Source: Anisodus tanguticus | Taxonomy: Eukaryota; Streptophyta; Magnoliopsida; Solanales; Solanaceae | NCBI GenBank assembly: GCA_034509755.1 | Contig: CM067556.1 | Span: forward strand, 38,362,045 to 38,426,044 | DNA length: 64,000 nucleotides | Direction: 5' to 3' | Part shown: one piece after another, positions 25,501-38,513 of the stretch | Numbering within the stretch: position 1 is the first letter of the stretch | Layout of the letters: each line of letters opens with the position of its first letter | Position numbers and translations under genes: made by a program | Notes under the pieces: model-generated | The model's input: only the letters and a program-made list of their open reading frames with translations | Database searches by the model: none | Told to the model about the DNA's origin: nothing

Positions 25501-27690
25501 CCACGCATCTACCCGATGGTCTTGCTTCTTAGTAGTGGCAAGGTAATACTACCCAAGACTCCCCGGTGTTGACTATATGCTCTAGCTCAAATTTGAAAGC
25601 TTCAAATCCTTCGATGTCATGCCAAGTGCTCCCAAATGAAACAAACAAATTTCCCTTTTGTCTAGTTTGCTGGGCGAACTTCCAAGAAGCCTTGACTGGA
25701 TGGACTTTCCCTCTACTAGCCAACTTTTAATAGATGCTTACATACAAGTCTTCAAATATAGTAAAGTCGTAGCGCCAGATTTGCGTGTATAAGGTGATCC
25801 CTTCACTTGGGACGATTGGATCATGAACTAATAGGGAATATGGGCCCCATAGGTTTCAGGTCATTTTGTCATTGATCATACTCATGATCCTCTTCTTAAG
25901 AGTTAAGCATTCATCAGCGATGTGGCTGGGTTGATTCTTGTGGAAAGAGCACCTCTTGTGAGCATAGATGGGTTCGCATGTCAGGAGTACCTCGTAGCTA
26001 AATCATGACACCTCGAATGTTCTAATTTCCTTAATTATCTCGATGTACCGTACTAGTCTTGGTTCGATTCAAAAAGGGGAAGTGCGGGCTTTGGGGGCTA
26101 TTTCCCACTAAGTAGGTGATGGTGCATGGGCTGACCCTGAGGTATCCCGTAGTAGTTATCCACATCGGAGGTATCAGGGGTGGCCTTCTGGGAGGGCCCT
26201 ATTAACTCCCCTTCGTAGGGCTTTGGATCCTCTTCTGGCGCCTCAGCCTCCTGTTTGGGCTTCCTAAAAAGCGGTATGTAGTCCCTCAACATTCCTTTGA
26301 CCTTGTCTGAGAGGATTTCGTTGTAGTGTTCCTGCTCCATTTTCAGAGTGCGTAACACTAGGTCCAGGATCTGGTCGGCCTCCTTCCTCTTGGCCTTGAC
26401 CAAATCAGTCTTCTTCTCTAGCTTGTGGATTTTCGCACAAAGCGATTCTTCAGTTTTCTCACTTATTAAGTTAACAACTGGGCTAGTGGTGCTCTGGCTA
26501 TCTTGAACGTCCATTGGTAGCAAGTCAACCTTTAAAGAGGTGCAGTATAGTTTAGGCTTTTGGTGTTTTTCTTGTGTGTTTCTTTGGATTAGTGATCGGA
26601 GAGTAGAATCAATCAAGAATTCAGATGAAACGCTTGATAGCACATAAGCATGATATCACATAATCACATAGTCATATAATTGCAATTGTAATATGCGCGT
26701 TCCTGCGACCTTTTTATAACAAGGTCTTTCTAATTATTTGGAACATAATTGTGCCAATTGTTAATTCAAACATTTCCCTCATAATCATAATTTCATTAAT
26801 AATAATATTTTCTCAAAGGGGTTACAAAATAGGATAAAGACAACAAGGATAGTGGATTTGGAGGTTATCTTTCCTATTTTGGTTGTTTAGGCATGAAGGC
26901 CCCTCAGAGTTGTTCAGGTGTTTGATAATCCACCATTGTAATAGTAGGTTACACCCTTTTAAGTACCTATGAAGGATTCGGCATTGACCTAAAGCTCGGT
27001 ACATATCTGTTAGGATGACGAGGACCAAGTCAGTGTTTGATTTCTCCATTTGTGGTTATGTCATGAAAGATAGTATGGGTGACATAAATGACACGGGTAT
27101 GTATTGCAAGATGTCGGTCTTTGGGAAAAAACATGAGTCCTAAAAGGCATATGGAAAAATCTAGGAGTCGGGTGGCCTCCCAGTCGATAAAAGTCCGAAG
27201 CTCGATAGAATGCTCTATAAATCCCCTCGCAGTCCCAAAACAGCTATATAACTTCTTAAAGGCTACGGTTGGATCGAATATTCAATTGGCACTGTCAAAG
27301 GATAAAAGCTTCATAATCTCATCGGGAGTGGGCTTATGCGGGACAAAAAGGTTATGGTCAGGTTTATTCCTCCTCCTCATACAGGTTCAGTTACTGTCTA
27401 TGCAATCGCGGATCTCCACTAAAGTTGGGTCATTTCTATCTCCCTGAACCTAAACATCATTATATCACAATCCCAATACCTGGTGAGGACTTCTATTAGC
27501 TCTCTACAACCTTTCATTGTCATCAACGAAGGTAGGTGTCCCAAACAGTCTGTAACCTTTCTTTGTTGCGCGACATCTAACCAAGCCCACCAGATTTTCA
27601 GCTTCACGGGGGTCTCGAGGACCATGTCAAACTTAAGGTTGGTATGCATCTAAAAGACAGAGTACGGTTAATTTTCCCCCTAAAGGACAA
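25500..27690 (-). pseudogene. Ogre ORF1 (DUF7745-like protein), broken
   Basis: Read on the minus strand: KLKIWWAWLDVAQQRKV (27.6 kb) and MMFRFREIEMTQL, leading into LVEIRDCID; then FDPTVAFKKLYSCFGTARG (27.2 kb), LLGLMFFPKT, and LVILTDMYRALGQCR..GCNLLLQWWI (27.0-26.9 kb). These match in order the plant DUF7745 domain found in Ogre ORF1 and its relatives. Next comes a likely coiled coil (HKLEKKTDLVKAKRKEADQ, 26.4 kb) and a knuckle-like CSFHKNQPSHIADECLTLKK (about 25.94 kb). The C-terminus reaches about 25.5 kb. Stops and frameshifts separate the pieces. The function of Ogre ORF1 is not known; an RNA- or particle-binding role would be inference. Confidence 0.75.
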
Positions 27691-28193
27691 TGGTTTATCA
27701 TACAAGACATAATCATGTTTCCAATTAGCAAGTAGTTGGATGCGGTGTCATCGGGTCATAAACTTTCTTGACATGAGGTTGTCGCCTAATGGGTCCAGAT
27801 ACGTCTAAAATATCTTAATCTGTCTAGCGAAGCATGTGCTAGTCCTTTGAGATTTGGCTTCGCTCTATCCTAGGCAAACTAGAGTGTTTTTTCGAATGAC
27901 TATGGCTCGAGCAGACTACTCGAGGTGAACCATTGTCGACTGTTGGACGACCGCGAACCAACTCCATCTTCAACGTGTTCCAAAGAAATACTTTGATTTT
28001 TTACTGAAGGACGATTGCGAAACCGCACAACCATTTTTGTGCACTGATGCAAGTGTGTATTAGTTCCATTTTGTGTAATTTATGACATTCATGCTATGAC
28101 AGTTATATTTGCAAGAAATTAAACACATAAGAAATTATTCACAAGTAAAAACATATTGTATTGGAACTCTTATGGTTAGAACCTTGAATTTTT
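27691..28193 (-). other. Ogre leader between PBS and ORF1
   Basis: No gene. It is flanked by the PBS and the start of the ORF1 similarity, as expected for a 5' untranslated leader. Confidence 0.6.
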
Positions 28194-28209
28194 CCTAGCA
28201 GAGTCGACA
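28194..28209 (-). other. Ogre primer binding site (tRNA-Arg type)
   Basis: On the minus strand it reads TGTCGACTCTGCTAGG, close to the TGGCGACTCTGCTGGG-type site used by Ogre elements, which is reported to pair with an Arg tRNA. It lies 2 bases from the LTR edge. Confidence 0.7.
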
Positions 28210-28211
28210 TC

Positions 28212-31200
28212 TATTACGATTCGCTTTTACGCGACGCATAAAAGCTACTTCCAAGTTGTGAACTCTTTTTGGGTATTTTATTTTTTACATTCGCCACCTA
28301 ATTTATAGGGAAATTAGGAAAACCAAGTAAAATGATTTTTTCAAACATAGAAAAATCTTTTGAAAATCAAAGTTGGAGGTAATGGTTCTGATGATTTTTC
28401 GGGGAAGGCGTGAGACACCCCAATATTAAGAACCCGTAGAATATGATTGACCTCGAGTTCCATAATATGTTTTATTGTGATTAGTTGCTTAAAGAATTCT
28501 TGCAAAAATGAAGTCATATTATAATCTCAAAAAAAAGGTGTTTTGAAAATAAAAAGTTGAATTTTGTTTAGAAAAGATTCATATAGGGCTAAATTAGTCA
28601 ATTCATTTTTGGACTAAGACACACTCAAAGTTACTTTGAGTAGAGTCCAACTTGATTTTAGTCCAAATGTCATGTTTTATTTGTCCTTATATTCCTTAAA
28701 ATTGTTGAAAAATATACTAATATGCCATGATTTTATACAATTGTTTTATTATTGTCTTTCTTTTTTTATACAAGAAAAACGCAGTTAGAAAGCACCTTGA
28801 CTTGTCTAATATAACTAGCAACATTTTTCCACAAGTGTACACGCATACCGCATAATTATCAGTTTCGAGAATATATATAAAAGCAAAGCCCAAACTACAC
28901 ATATTAAATGTAAACTGATTGATATTAAATACAAAGCATAAATGGGCCTGGCCCATTTCAGGTGTGCAGTAGCAGCACAACAAAGGAAAAATAAAACAAG
29001 TGGGCCTAGCCCAGATATTTTCATAGCAACACATAAAAGAATTCAGTAACAAAAATGGGCCAGGTCTAGAGCCAGTTCATAATGCTAAAACACAAGTGCT
29101 ATACATGGAATATACATGATATACACTTGTGTATACTAAGTATATTTAGTGTATATCCTCATGTACAACTAGATAGAAACACATGAATAAGTTAAGGTGA
29201 AACAGTAAAATTGTCCAGCACACACATGCATACAACAGACTGAATCATGGAAATGCTACCTTATCATTCCACTATCTTAATCAAGTTCTATCCAGCAAGT
29301 CAGTTAAGAGTTACACAGTTTCAGGGATCAAGTTAACACATCAACATAGATGAAAATTATAGAACTGTCATGAAGACACAGAAGCTAGGACATAATAATA
29401 TTTAACCTATATAACCCAACACTTGAAGATAAATAGTAATGGACACAAACATGGACTTCTTAACTGTGACAACAAGTACGCTTCTTCTAAACCTTCCAGA
29501 CCAAACTAAACACTAATATGGCCTCTTATATCATGCTCACTATACTAACTCATGCAAGATTTAGCAACTGACAAGTTCAGTAATAGTTTCTCCCAAAAAG
29601 GCTAACTTAACACTAAGCACAAGATAGTCCACATGTAATAAGAAAGACAGAACACATACTAGCCAAGAACAAACAGTCAAGTCCTCCCATATTTAAGTAC
29701 ATGCTCTTGTATTCAAATAAGTAGGACATCCCAAGTATTTAGACTACTTCTTGAACATGATTTCATGTAAAAACATTCAGCTAAAACTATAAGATTTATG
29801 GTTGAGGTCATATAATAGAGAGTGAACTAGCAAATTCTTATGCCAACAAGCAACTATACATTGATTACAGTCCCAGTCATAGATTAACCACATAGCAGAT
29901 AACAAAAAAGCAACACAAAAGATCTCAGTTCATATCAATATCAGAAATAACATGTATTTTTTAGTATGTCTTATTATATTGAAACATAGGTAAAACTTCA
30001 TAAGAAGGTCATGACCTGCTTGAATGTTGACAAACCAAATATAAAAATCATTCTTAGACACTGGATGGACACCATACTTCTTTTAGCATTCAAACATAAA
30101 ACTAAAGGACTTAGCACAAGATCCTGGAAACATGATTAAAGGAACATCTTTGACAGGTCAACATGGCTTACTCAAATACACATATAAGAGACCATAGCAT
30201 ACTTTTACATCTAAGACAAGCATTCAAATATTTTGGAAATGATCTATGCACTTATCTTATGAACTAGATAGGTTAGATAGACTTAAACAAGAACTGTTGT
30301 TTAGGCAAAAGTCAACCAAGACTGACTCATTTCAGGACATGATGAATAGTTACAATACTTAGATTAATTTCCTTGTTTCATCTCTTTGTTTAAGTTACCA
30401 GATATATCACTAATCTTAAGGTCATCAAACTAAACACATATTTTAAAACAACCAAGCATCATATGTCTTAGACATATACATAGTGGACAGACATTATATC
30501 TCAAACTAACATGGAAGCACCCAGAACTGGTATTAAATCACAAAGCCTATAGTAGGACCTAAACACCATGACATTATATGGTATGTTAACATTTAAACAA
30601 TACACATTCAGATTCCATACTAATAGATAGGCACATAGGCTAGGTGATTGATCTCAAGCCAACCATTTCACAGGGACATGAACACATAGAAGGCTAGGTA
30701 GACATGATTTCAAACTGATGCTAGAAAAGACTAAACATCATTCACGTATCCAAAAATCATATATATCATAATTTAGACTAAGGTGAGGGTATACACCAAC
30801 TAATATAGAGCCTAAATCAACATGGTAGGAATATGTATAAATCATAAAGGAACACTAAACAAGCATACAGACTATGCATTAACAGGAAATATGTATATAT
30901 GAACAGGGACACTGGATAAAACATACAAACTAGCATTAGGTCTAAATCATCAATAAATGATCACATGTCATATATGAATAGCTTAACATACACACAATCC
31001 AACCTAATAACCTAGACCAACAAAATAGACATTCATGAACATAAAGAGATGCTAAGCAAACATATAGACTAACAGTATCCCTAGATTAGCAAGAAATTAT
31101 CAGACATGGGGGCTAAACAGATACATGAGTCCATATTACACCTAATTTCACAAAAATAACTACATGATATACATAAAATGATTAAACATATCTAATATTA

Positions 31201-32538
31201 TATAAAAACACATAGATAAATTATAAAAAAATAAATGGGATAAAAGGAAGGCAAGTTACCTCTTTGTCAGGCATTCTAGGATCGAGAATTGGGATTTGGA
31301 AAGACTCCTTGAGCTTCTCCGCACCACGATACTCAGTCACACACATAAGAAAAGGGAAAGTTTTAAATTAAATCCAAAATACTCAAAAAAATATGAACCA
31401 GGATACCAATTCAAGTTGGATCCGTAGTTCAAAGCTCAAATTTTGGGGTTTTTGCTCCGGAAATATATTTTTTGTGTTCAAATACAAATTTCGAACTTGT
31501 TTAACAATGAAGTAGGGGGTTCATTTTATAGGCAAACAAAACCCTAGGCTGTTTGGTCCGGGTCTGATGTGGGATCCATGGATTTTGAGGGGAATTCTCC
31601 TTTGGATCCCGCTCAAACTCAACAAGAAAACAGAAATAGCCAGTTTGAAATGGAAATAAGGACAAAATTCATTAAGAAATTTCATCCTTCTCATTGAAAA
31701 GAGAGAGAGAAGGGTTTACCTTTCTTAGTTGGGATACGGTAGAGAGAGATTGAGATGGGTAAGAGAAATTAATTCTCTTGCCCGAAGTAGATCGACCCAG
31801 ACTGAAAAGAAAAGTTGCGTCTAGCCAAATGTCGAAGAGAGAGGTGGGAGGAGGGTGAGCCACCTAGGATTTCAACCCTTGCCTCTTTCCCTTCGCAAAA
31901 TAAAGAGGGGTGTTGATTTTGACCGCTAAAAAGGGTCACTGGGCCGGTCTGGTCCGTTTTGGACTGGACTCGGCTGATTTTAAAAAAAAAACAGGCCCAA
32001 ATTCTGAAGGATATAAGGCCTTCTACAAGAGCAAACCAATTTTGCAAAATGTGGCTATCATTTAATTTAGAAACTAGCCACACTTTTTTATTATGGCCAG
32101 TTGGAACTAAATTGATTATAAATCTTTTCAATTGTAACCAGATTTTAAAATCTTTTGTAATTGAGCCAAAATAGTGGAGAAAATTGAGATGTAATTTGCT
32201 ACTCTATATATGTAATCAAATTTGGTAAATAAACGGTGTAAAAATATTTATCAATATGAACATTAATTAGTTCAAAACAATTAAATAGTTGTTCTCACTA
32301 GTTTGATTTCAAATTTAAATGATTATATTTGGAAAATATTAAAAATATACAAAATACGAGATATGATATACACTAATATATCTGATGATATTTTGCCAAA
32401 TAAAATGGCAAAATGCTACCGAGACGATTTAGTAAAATCATTTTCTACTTGCAAAACGCATATATCACTCCGTTTTATGATTCATGAACTTTGAATAATG
32501 AAATAAAATTATTAGAGTGGAAAAACTAGGTTTCAACA
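28212..32538 (-). repeat. Ogre 5' LTR (complete, 4.3 kb)
   Basis: It runs from TGTTGAAACC (minus, at 32538) to the PBS; the 3' end has changed from CA to TA. The low-coordinate 430 bases match 787-1141/8169-8286. The body is AT-rich with no coding capacity: the ORFs at 28.7-29.05 kb, 31.7-32.1 kb and 32.3 kb have no known motif. A TATA-like CCTATAAAATGA lies at 31521-31532 on the minus strand. Length is within the long range known for Ogre LTRs. Confidence 0.8.
31521..31532 (-). promoter_or_regulatory. Candidate TATA box of Ogre 5' LTR
   Basis: CCTATAAAATGA on the minus strand, about 3.3 kb before the PBS. If used, the R-U5 part would be unusually long, so this is a tentative call from sequence alone. 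Confidence 0.4.
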
Positions 32539-32540
32539 GT

Positions 32541-33212
32541 ACGCCCTCTATTGAAATAGACCCATCAAAGGATATGAGTAAGTCACCCTTTCAGGTAACT
32601 TCGACTACAGTAGTACCAGAGGAGCTGAGGGAAGCTCTGGTATCATCAGTTATACCACCGGTGCCATCTGATGAGGATGCTAGGAAAGCGGTACAGATAT
32701 TGACTCAGTTGGTTGCTTCACATGCATGACGCCACCCTAGAGTATCTGATAGTAGTAGCCCCCTTGAAGGGTCAGGGAGCTCACAGCCTAGGGAGTTTAT
32801 TAGTCAAGGACCACTGATGTTTAGAGAATGTTACCTAGCTGAGGCTAATGAGGTGGCCAAGAGGGCCACAATAATTGGTGATTATAGAGGACGACGGAGT
32901 AGTGATAAGCTAACGTTGTGTGGTCAGCATGCTATACCTTCATGACAGAGTGTGTATGATCAGAGTTCTCGAGTAAATCCAAGACATGGTTCACATACTT
33001 TGCTATTTAAGGGTCAGAGTGGTGCAGAACGAATGGGGCCACCCGACCATTTTGTAGTCAGCGTGGTCGGGCAAGCCGGACCATGTCGTAAAGGAACATG
33101 GGGTTGTTATTGGTCTGGCAATCAGGGTCATAAAATTCGGGAGTATCCCAGGTTGAGCCGCAAAGGTAAGGGTATGAGTGGAGATAGATCCTCGATTTCC
33201 GATGTTATTTGA
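32541..33212 (+). pseudogene. G1 gag, C-terminal part
   Basis: It continues the 625 frame after the Ogre. It holds VPSDEDARKAVQILTQLVAS (32.67-32.73 kb), close to a conserved motif of plant gypsy Gag, and a CCHC zinc knuckle remnant CYWSGNQGHKIREY (33105-33146) in which the second and fourth Cys are Ser and Tyr. Two TGA stops interrupt it (codons ending 32729 and 32945); the capsid core between the start and the knuckle appears shortened. The same frame resumes each time. The protein would coat the element RNA; the knuckle changes and stops make it non-functional. Confidence 0.8.
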
Positions 33213-35870
33213 GGTGAACTGTGGATGAAGGTATGATATTGATTTCTTTGTTGAGATATCTACCTCTAGTAGGCTTAGTAGTAGCATGGTTTGTGTTCGA
33301 GAGTATTTACCACTCACTTTATTTAGGGATCGATATTACGGTACCACTCACAGGATAATCCATTCCGATAGGGATATGTTATGGGTGTAAAGGTAAAAGC
33401 CAGAAAGGGCTTCCAGTCAAACGGTAGTTAGAACCGTGTATATACGTAATAGATTGAAAGGATTTGTAGCTTACAATTTGACATGGTGATAGAGTATGTA
33501 ATATGTTTCCTTTCCCCGAAAATTGTTAGATAGATCTCGAACCTATGGTATTATGTTACCCCGATGGTTGAATGAAAGTTCAAGTTTTGTGAAGAATTGC
33601 AAGATGAAAGCAAGTTGTAAAGAGGGGATGCAAAAAACATCATTTGAATGTTCATCGGCCCATAAGAATCCATTTTTCGTGATGACCCTCGTCGATTAGA
33701 ATAAGGGAAAACAATATGTACGTGCAACCCTAGTTGTAACACCTTGCTTAAGAATGTATTAGGGATGACCCAGGATTCCAATTAATAACAATAGGATTGA
33801 CCGTTGATGAATATCACGTAAATTGTTGTACCCAGAGTGGTGATCCTATGTCGTTTATAAGGATTGGATTGTTCATGGTAGTAGGTGGCGACATAAACCC
33901 CTCGTTCATTCGTAACGGAGCCATACCACTTATCGTGGAAAAGTTACATATATTGATGTTAGTAAGCTAATACATGTTATAGGCATTGGGTAGGTAAGAC
34001 CTTCAGACTTGTTGTGCGACATGATATAACCCCAAATAACCTCTAGATAAGAATAGCTTGTTGGGGATAAGTGACGACGAGGATTCCGGAAAAATTGAGG
34101 AATGGTTGTAGGAAATGTGAAAATAGTGAGTGAGTGCGAATAGAAGGGTATGATGAAGTATCGAGGCAGAAATGTGTTTTGTCTAATGACAGACAAGTAG
34201 TAGAATTACGATAAAGAAAAATATGAGTGAATGAGATTGTAGAAATGTCGGTTTACACGGAAGTGTGATTACTGTAAAATAGCGTAAGGATCAATGGTAG
34301 AAAAGAGATGGTGAGGACTCTAGTGCCAAAGGTTACAAACCTTCGGTATTTAGAGAGTTTTCATAAGGAGAACATTGGGACAAGAGACACCCCCAAGGTA
34401 ACTTGGAATGGAAATGTAAAGGAGAGATGATGGAGCAATTAGTGGATGAGGCTTGATTATGACTAAGACAAGGAGACTCAGATGAGTTATCAGGTCATGT
34501 AAAACTATGAATTGGATCTAAATGTGTGAAGTATTGGTTCCACAACATACTTAGCCCACATGACACTTAGGAATTATGTAAATCGAAGGAACAATGAGTA
34601 AAGCTTGATATAAGCATATAAGAAGTGAAAGAAAAAAGGAGCTAATGAGCCTATGGATATAAGATAGATATTAGAGAGGTATGCCTGAGGTAATGATATG
34701 AGAACAAAGATGAGGTGGAAGGCAAATAAAGATGATTACAAGCTAATTAAAGTAAATGGCTTACAATTTAACTAAGACAATGAAATCTGTTTCCCAAGGT
34801 ATCGTTGGCGAAAAGTCTTAATTATAAGGCAAGTAAGGAAGTTTTAGTCTAAAGTACAACAATCAGAATTGGGCATAGTAGGATAATGTCATGTAACATC
34901 AATCCTTCAGAGTTCCATACGTACACAATAAGGCAATAAGTTAATGACTCATCATCTACATGGTATCTACGTAAAGGATTGGAATCCTGGACAACGTTTG
35001 AAATTATATATATACCAGAATGTTTCAGAATGAATGAGAATACGACAAACTAGAATGTGTATAGTGAAAATATCAACAAGAAGAAAATAAAAGAAATTGT
35101 TAATGATCATGGTAATGAGAAAGTACAACTGTGTATTTTTGAACCACAAAATGGAGTTAACCCCAATGCGCATTTTTGGATAAATGGAACTAAGTTGATA
35201 ATAGTGAAGATGGATTAAGTATAAGGGTTGCAATATAGATAATCCTATATTGTTTGGAGAAGATTAACATTGTAGCCAGTACAACCAGTCATGTACCTAC
35301 AACGGCCTGACTGATTTGAAGGCTAAGTTGAGGAGTTGACCGGAGAACCACATCAGTTAGTTAAGTGGGAGTTCGATTGATGGAATTAGATGGTGATAAC
35401 ATCACGATTAAGATTACAACAGAGTTGTCTCTTATAGGGAAAAATAAGCAACGTTAAGATAAAGATTTCATTTTTATGAAAAATTAAAGAGGGTGTTCAG
35501 GGAGAGAGAACCACGACCTTCAATCTTAATGAAAATTAGCTCCACAGGTACTAGAGCCATTAGTGTGTTCAAAATGTAGCAGATTTACGGGTCAAGATTA
35601 TGACAGAGGATCATTATTCACAATAACCTATCAATCCAGGACCTACTAAGGTATATCATTATGACAAAGGGATGTATTGATGGAACAACATGAAAATGAA
35701 CTTTACAGAGGTTGTAGCCTGTTTAATAATTGTCAGTAGATAAAGAATGAATGCCAAAAACTAGGTGATTTGACATAGAACATTGAGGACCCAGTGTGAA
35801 AATGGAAAATTGAATAATATGGACTTCATTAAGGCTTTACCTCGCTCTTCTTATAAGTATATTTTAATTT
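33213..35870 (+). pseudogene. G1 pol, protease-RT-RNase H part, unreadable
   Basis: Lies between gag and integrase of the same element, so by the fixed gypsy order it must derive from protease, reverse transcriptase and RNase H. I could not pick out active-site motifs; many short frames on both strands reflect heavy decay. Confidence 0.55.
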
Positions 35871-36350
35871 AAGTGGTTTTTTATGGGCGGACTAGCCAGC
35901 TCACTTCTTGTAATGAAAAACTACATATACGGCTGAAGAATACGCAAAGTTGCACATTAAGAAGACGGTCCACCTTCGTGATGTCCCTGGTTCTATGCTA
36001 TTTGAAAAAGGTGCTCAGTTTTCGGCTAATCTCTGGAGACCGTTTCAAAAGGATTTTGGCTCTCAAGTTAGTCCCATCCTCAAACAGATGGGCAAATCAA
36101 GCATGTGACTCAGACGATCGAGGATATGTTATGAATTTGCATGTTGGATTCCATAGGAAATCAGGATGACCATCTACCACTTATTCAAATTGCATACAAT
36201 AACAACTATTATACTAAGTATCAAAATAAATACATATAAGGCTCTGTATGAGCAAAGATATAGGACTCCTATCGGGTGGTTCGAGGTAAGAAAATCAGAG
36301 CTAATGTGATCTGACTTAATGCACCAAGTTGTAAAGAATGTGATGTTATT
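35871..36350 (+). pseudogene. G1 integrase core, frameshifted
   Basis: Successive frames read AEEYAKLHIKKTVHL, GAQFSANLW, then FHPQTDGQ-like remnants and IEDMLRICMLDSIG, DDHLPLIQIAYNNNYYTK and YRVVRG. These are, in order, well-known parts of Ty3/gypsy integrase (AEDYAKLYI, FHPQTDGQSERTIQ, DHLPLIEFAYNNSYH). The catalytic Asp of ISDRGAQF is lost in this copy (reads LFEKGAQF), and at least two frameshifts are present. Integrase would join element cDNA to the chromosome. Confidence 0.8.
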
Positions 36351-37145
36351 CAGTAGCAAATATTGACCGCTTAGGGCTGTCAAAAGTCATATCCAGACAT
36401 GGGATGATAGGACTTAGAGTTCCAAGCTGATGGTTGGATATCCTTAGAGATTTCGTCTTTGAATGGTGTGATGAGATTTGAGAGAAAGAGAATACCCTAG
36501 TCTATGGTATATGGGGCCGTATCGCATAAATCAATGAGTAGGCCAAGCGGCTTACCAATTAGACATGCCTCCAAAGTCATAGTTCATCTATCTAATTTTT
36601 CCATGTTCCAACATTGAGAAAGAATGTTAGGAATCCTTCTCGAAATTTACCTATTGATGATGTAGGAGTTATGAAGAACTTATCATATGAAGAAGTTCCT
36701 ACCGCTATCTTAAGATCGACAAGTCCTCAAGTTAAGTACTAAATATGATAGCCTCGATAAAAGCATTTCATAAACAGAGTAAGGAAAAGAAATGAAGTAT
36801 AAGCACCATCGAAATTGTTTCCGGCTGAAAGGTCTATACAATTACGATTTGATTGAGTTTCTCCTTGTCATAACATAAGACTTGATGCTAATCCTTCATA
36901 TTATGAGTAGCCGACACTCCGAGTAAAGAATACCATGAATAAGAGCTATTGTATTGACTTATGAGATGAGTTCATGTTCGGGGATGTATTGTATGGCCTT
37001 ACGAGGCAAGCTTGGATATTTTTTGCTTGTTTACATGAGTTCAGATAGTCCCAGACATAGGGGAGACTATGTCAAGATTTTTTAGAAAACTATAAGGAGT
37101 GTTGCATCCATACGTGTACCTCTACATTCAAGAAGGAATGTTCTT
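36351..37145 (+). other. G1 3' untranslated region and integrase tail
   Basis: No gene. A chromodomain would be expected near its start but was not recognised. Confidence 0.45.
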
Positions 37146-37162
37146 AAGAGGGAGGGGGAGAA
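37146..37162 (+). other. G1 polypurine tract
   Basis: AAGAGGGAGGGGGAGAA lies directly before the 3' LTR start TGATACACTCCG, the position where plus-strand priming occurs in LTR elements. Confidence 0.85.
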
Positions 37163-37460
37163 TGATACACTCCGTACTTTGTACGTCGTTGTTGTCATAA
37201 GTTAACCAATGTACGCTCGGATAAGGTGAGGTCCCTCCACAAAGTTAAAAAAGGTCATCAAAGTGCTAAGTGGATTTCGGGAGTGTTGGAGACTAATCGG
37301 ATCGAAGTAATCAAGTGTCAACAAAATTTGATAAGCATGGCATGATATGGGGAGAGTTTGATTCTACGGCCGCATAAGCTTATTTGTCGCAGATCAAGCC
37401 ACGGACTAGAGGCGGTCGGGCGGTGCAACACTTATTTAATGTGGTGGTCTTCATATTTTA
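37163..37460 (+). repeat. G1 3' LTR, first part
   Basis: Starts TGATACACTCCGTACTTTG right after the polypurine tract; stops at TTTTA (37456-37460), the left target duplication of G4. The rest resumes at 52024. Confidence 0.8.
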
Positions 37461-38085
37461 TGTCACGCCCCAGTCTCGAATGGAACGGACTTCATTCTAC
37501 ATACATCTATAGGCATCTACTAAAAATCTATAATCGTCTACATGACATAGTAAAACTGTAAATTTATTAGTATGAATCATAAGATGCTTGATCTCTATAA
37601 TTGAACATAAAACCCGTACATGACTGAACCCGACCACAGACGTCTATGAAGCTTCTAATAACATCTGATTGACACAACATAGTTGGGACAAGGCCCCGAC
37701 CTACCCATAATATCTATACGTATGAGTACAAGACCTGACTTAACTCTAGAAAGAAGTAGAGTTTACGCCATTTCGCTGAACATCTGTATCATCTAGAATG
37801 TATGACTGCCACTCTATTTACCTGAACCTGCAATGTGAAACATAACAAATGCAGCGGCCCCGACCAAGGGACGTCAGTACGAAAAGATTGTACCAAGTAC
37901 ATAAGACAGAACTGAAACATAAAAATAAGACATTATTAATGAAATGGATAATAATTAACCTGAAACCTCTGTTTTTTCACTGAGGGCCAATATGCATAAC
38001 GATTATACTTATGTATGATGCCACTCTACAAGGCTATATTATTTATATCAAGTCGCTCTTCGAAGGTAATATCAACATTGTAACT

Positions 38086-38513
38086 CTAACTGCCCAACTG
38101 ATCAGTGGTAACTGCCCAACCGGCCGTAGCTCGGTGGTAAATAATACACCTGCCCAACCGATGGTAAATAACGAAATATATAACTGCCCAACCGGTGGTA
38201 ACCACCCGACCGATCATAACTAGATGGTAAATAGCGTATCTGCCCAACCAGTGGAAAATAATGATACATAACTTTCCAACTGATGGTAACTGCCCGACCG
38301 ATCGTAGCCCATTGGTAAATAATGATACATAACTGCCCAACTGGTGGTAACTGCCCAACCGACTATAGCCCGGTGGTAAATAAAAATATATAACTGCCCA
38401 ACCGACTATAGCCCGGTGGTAAATAAAAATATATAACTGCCCAACCGATCATAGCCTAGTGGTAAATAAGAATATATAACTGCCCAACCGATCATAGCTC
38501 GGCGGTAAATGAG
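38086..38513. repeat. Degenerate tandem repeat in LTR1, CTGCCCAACCGGTGGTAA-type
   Basis: Units of about 20-50 bases built on ACTGCCCAACCGxTxGTAA with TAAATAAxGATATATA spacers. The array is longer here (~430 bp) than in LTR2 (41226-41499) and LTR3 (46455-46735), both ~280 bp. Confidence 0.85.

Larger units (their letters stand above)
787..32538 (-). mobile_element. Ogre/Tat-lineage gypsy retrotransposon, nested in G1 gag
   Basis: Read on the minus strand: 5' LTR (32538-28212), tRNA-Arg-type PBS (28209-28194), leader, ORF1 with a DUF7745-like domain (about 27.7-25.5 kb), gag (16372 to about 14227) and the end of the 3' LTR (8286-8169 and 1141-787). LTR ends are TG..CA. The target duplication is GTACA (782-786) and GTACG (32539-32543), one mismatch. 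An extra ORF1 before gag, very long LTRs and an Arg-tRNA PBS are hallmarks of Ogre. Protease, RT, integrase and most of the 3' LTR are missing, removed with the right end of G2 at 14226. The span includes the nested LINE, G2 and G3; net Ogre sequence is about 10 kb. Confidence 0.85.

Noticed and set aside
28717..29052. 111-codon minus-strand ORF rich in Cys, Phe and Ile
   Set aside because: It lies in the Ogre LTR, overlaps another ORF in a different frame, and has no domain signature.
31672..32131. Possible host gene on the minus strand in the GA-rich part of 31.7-32.1 kb
   Set aside because: It lies within the 5' LTR of the Ogre between its proven ends, and overlapping frames show no motif.
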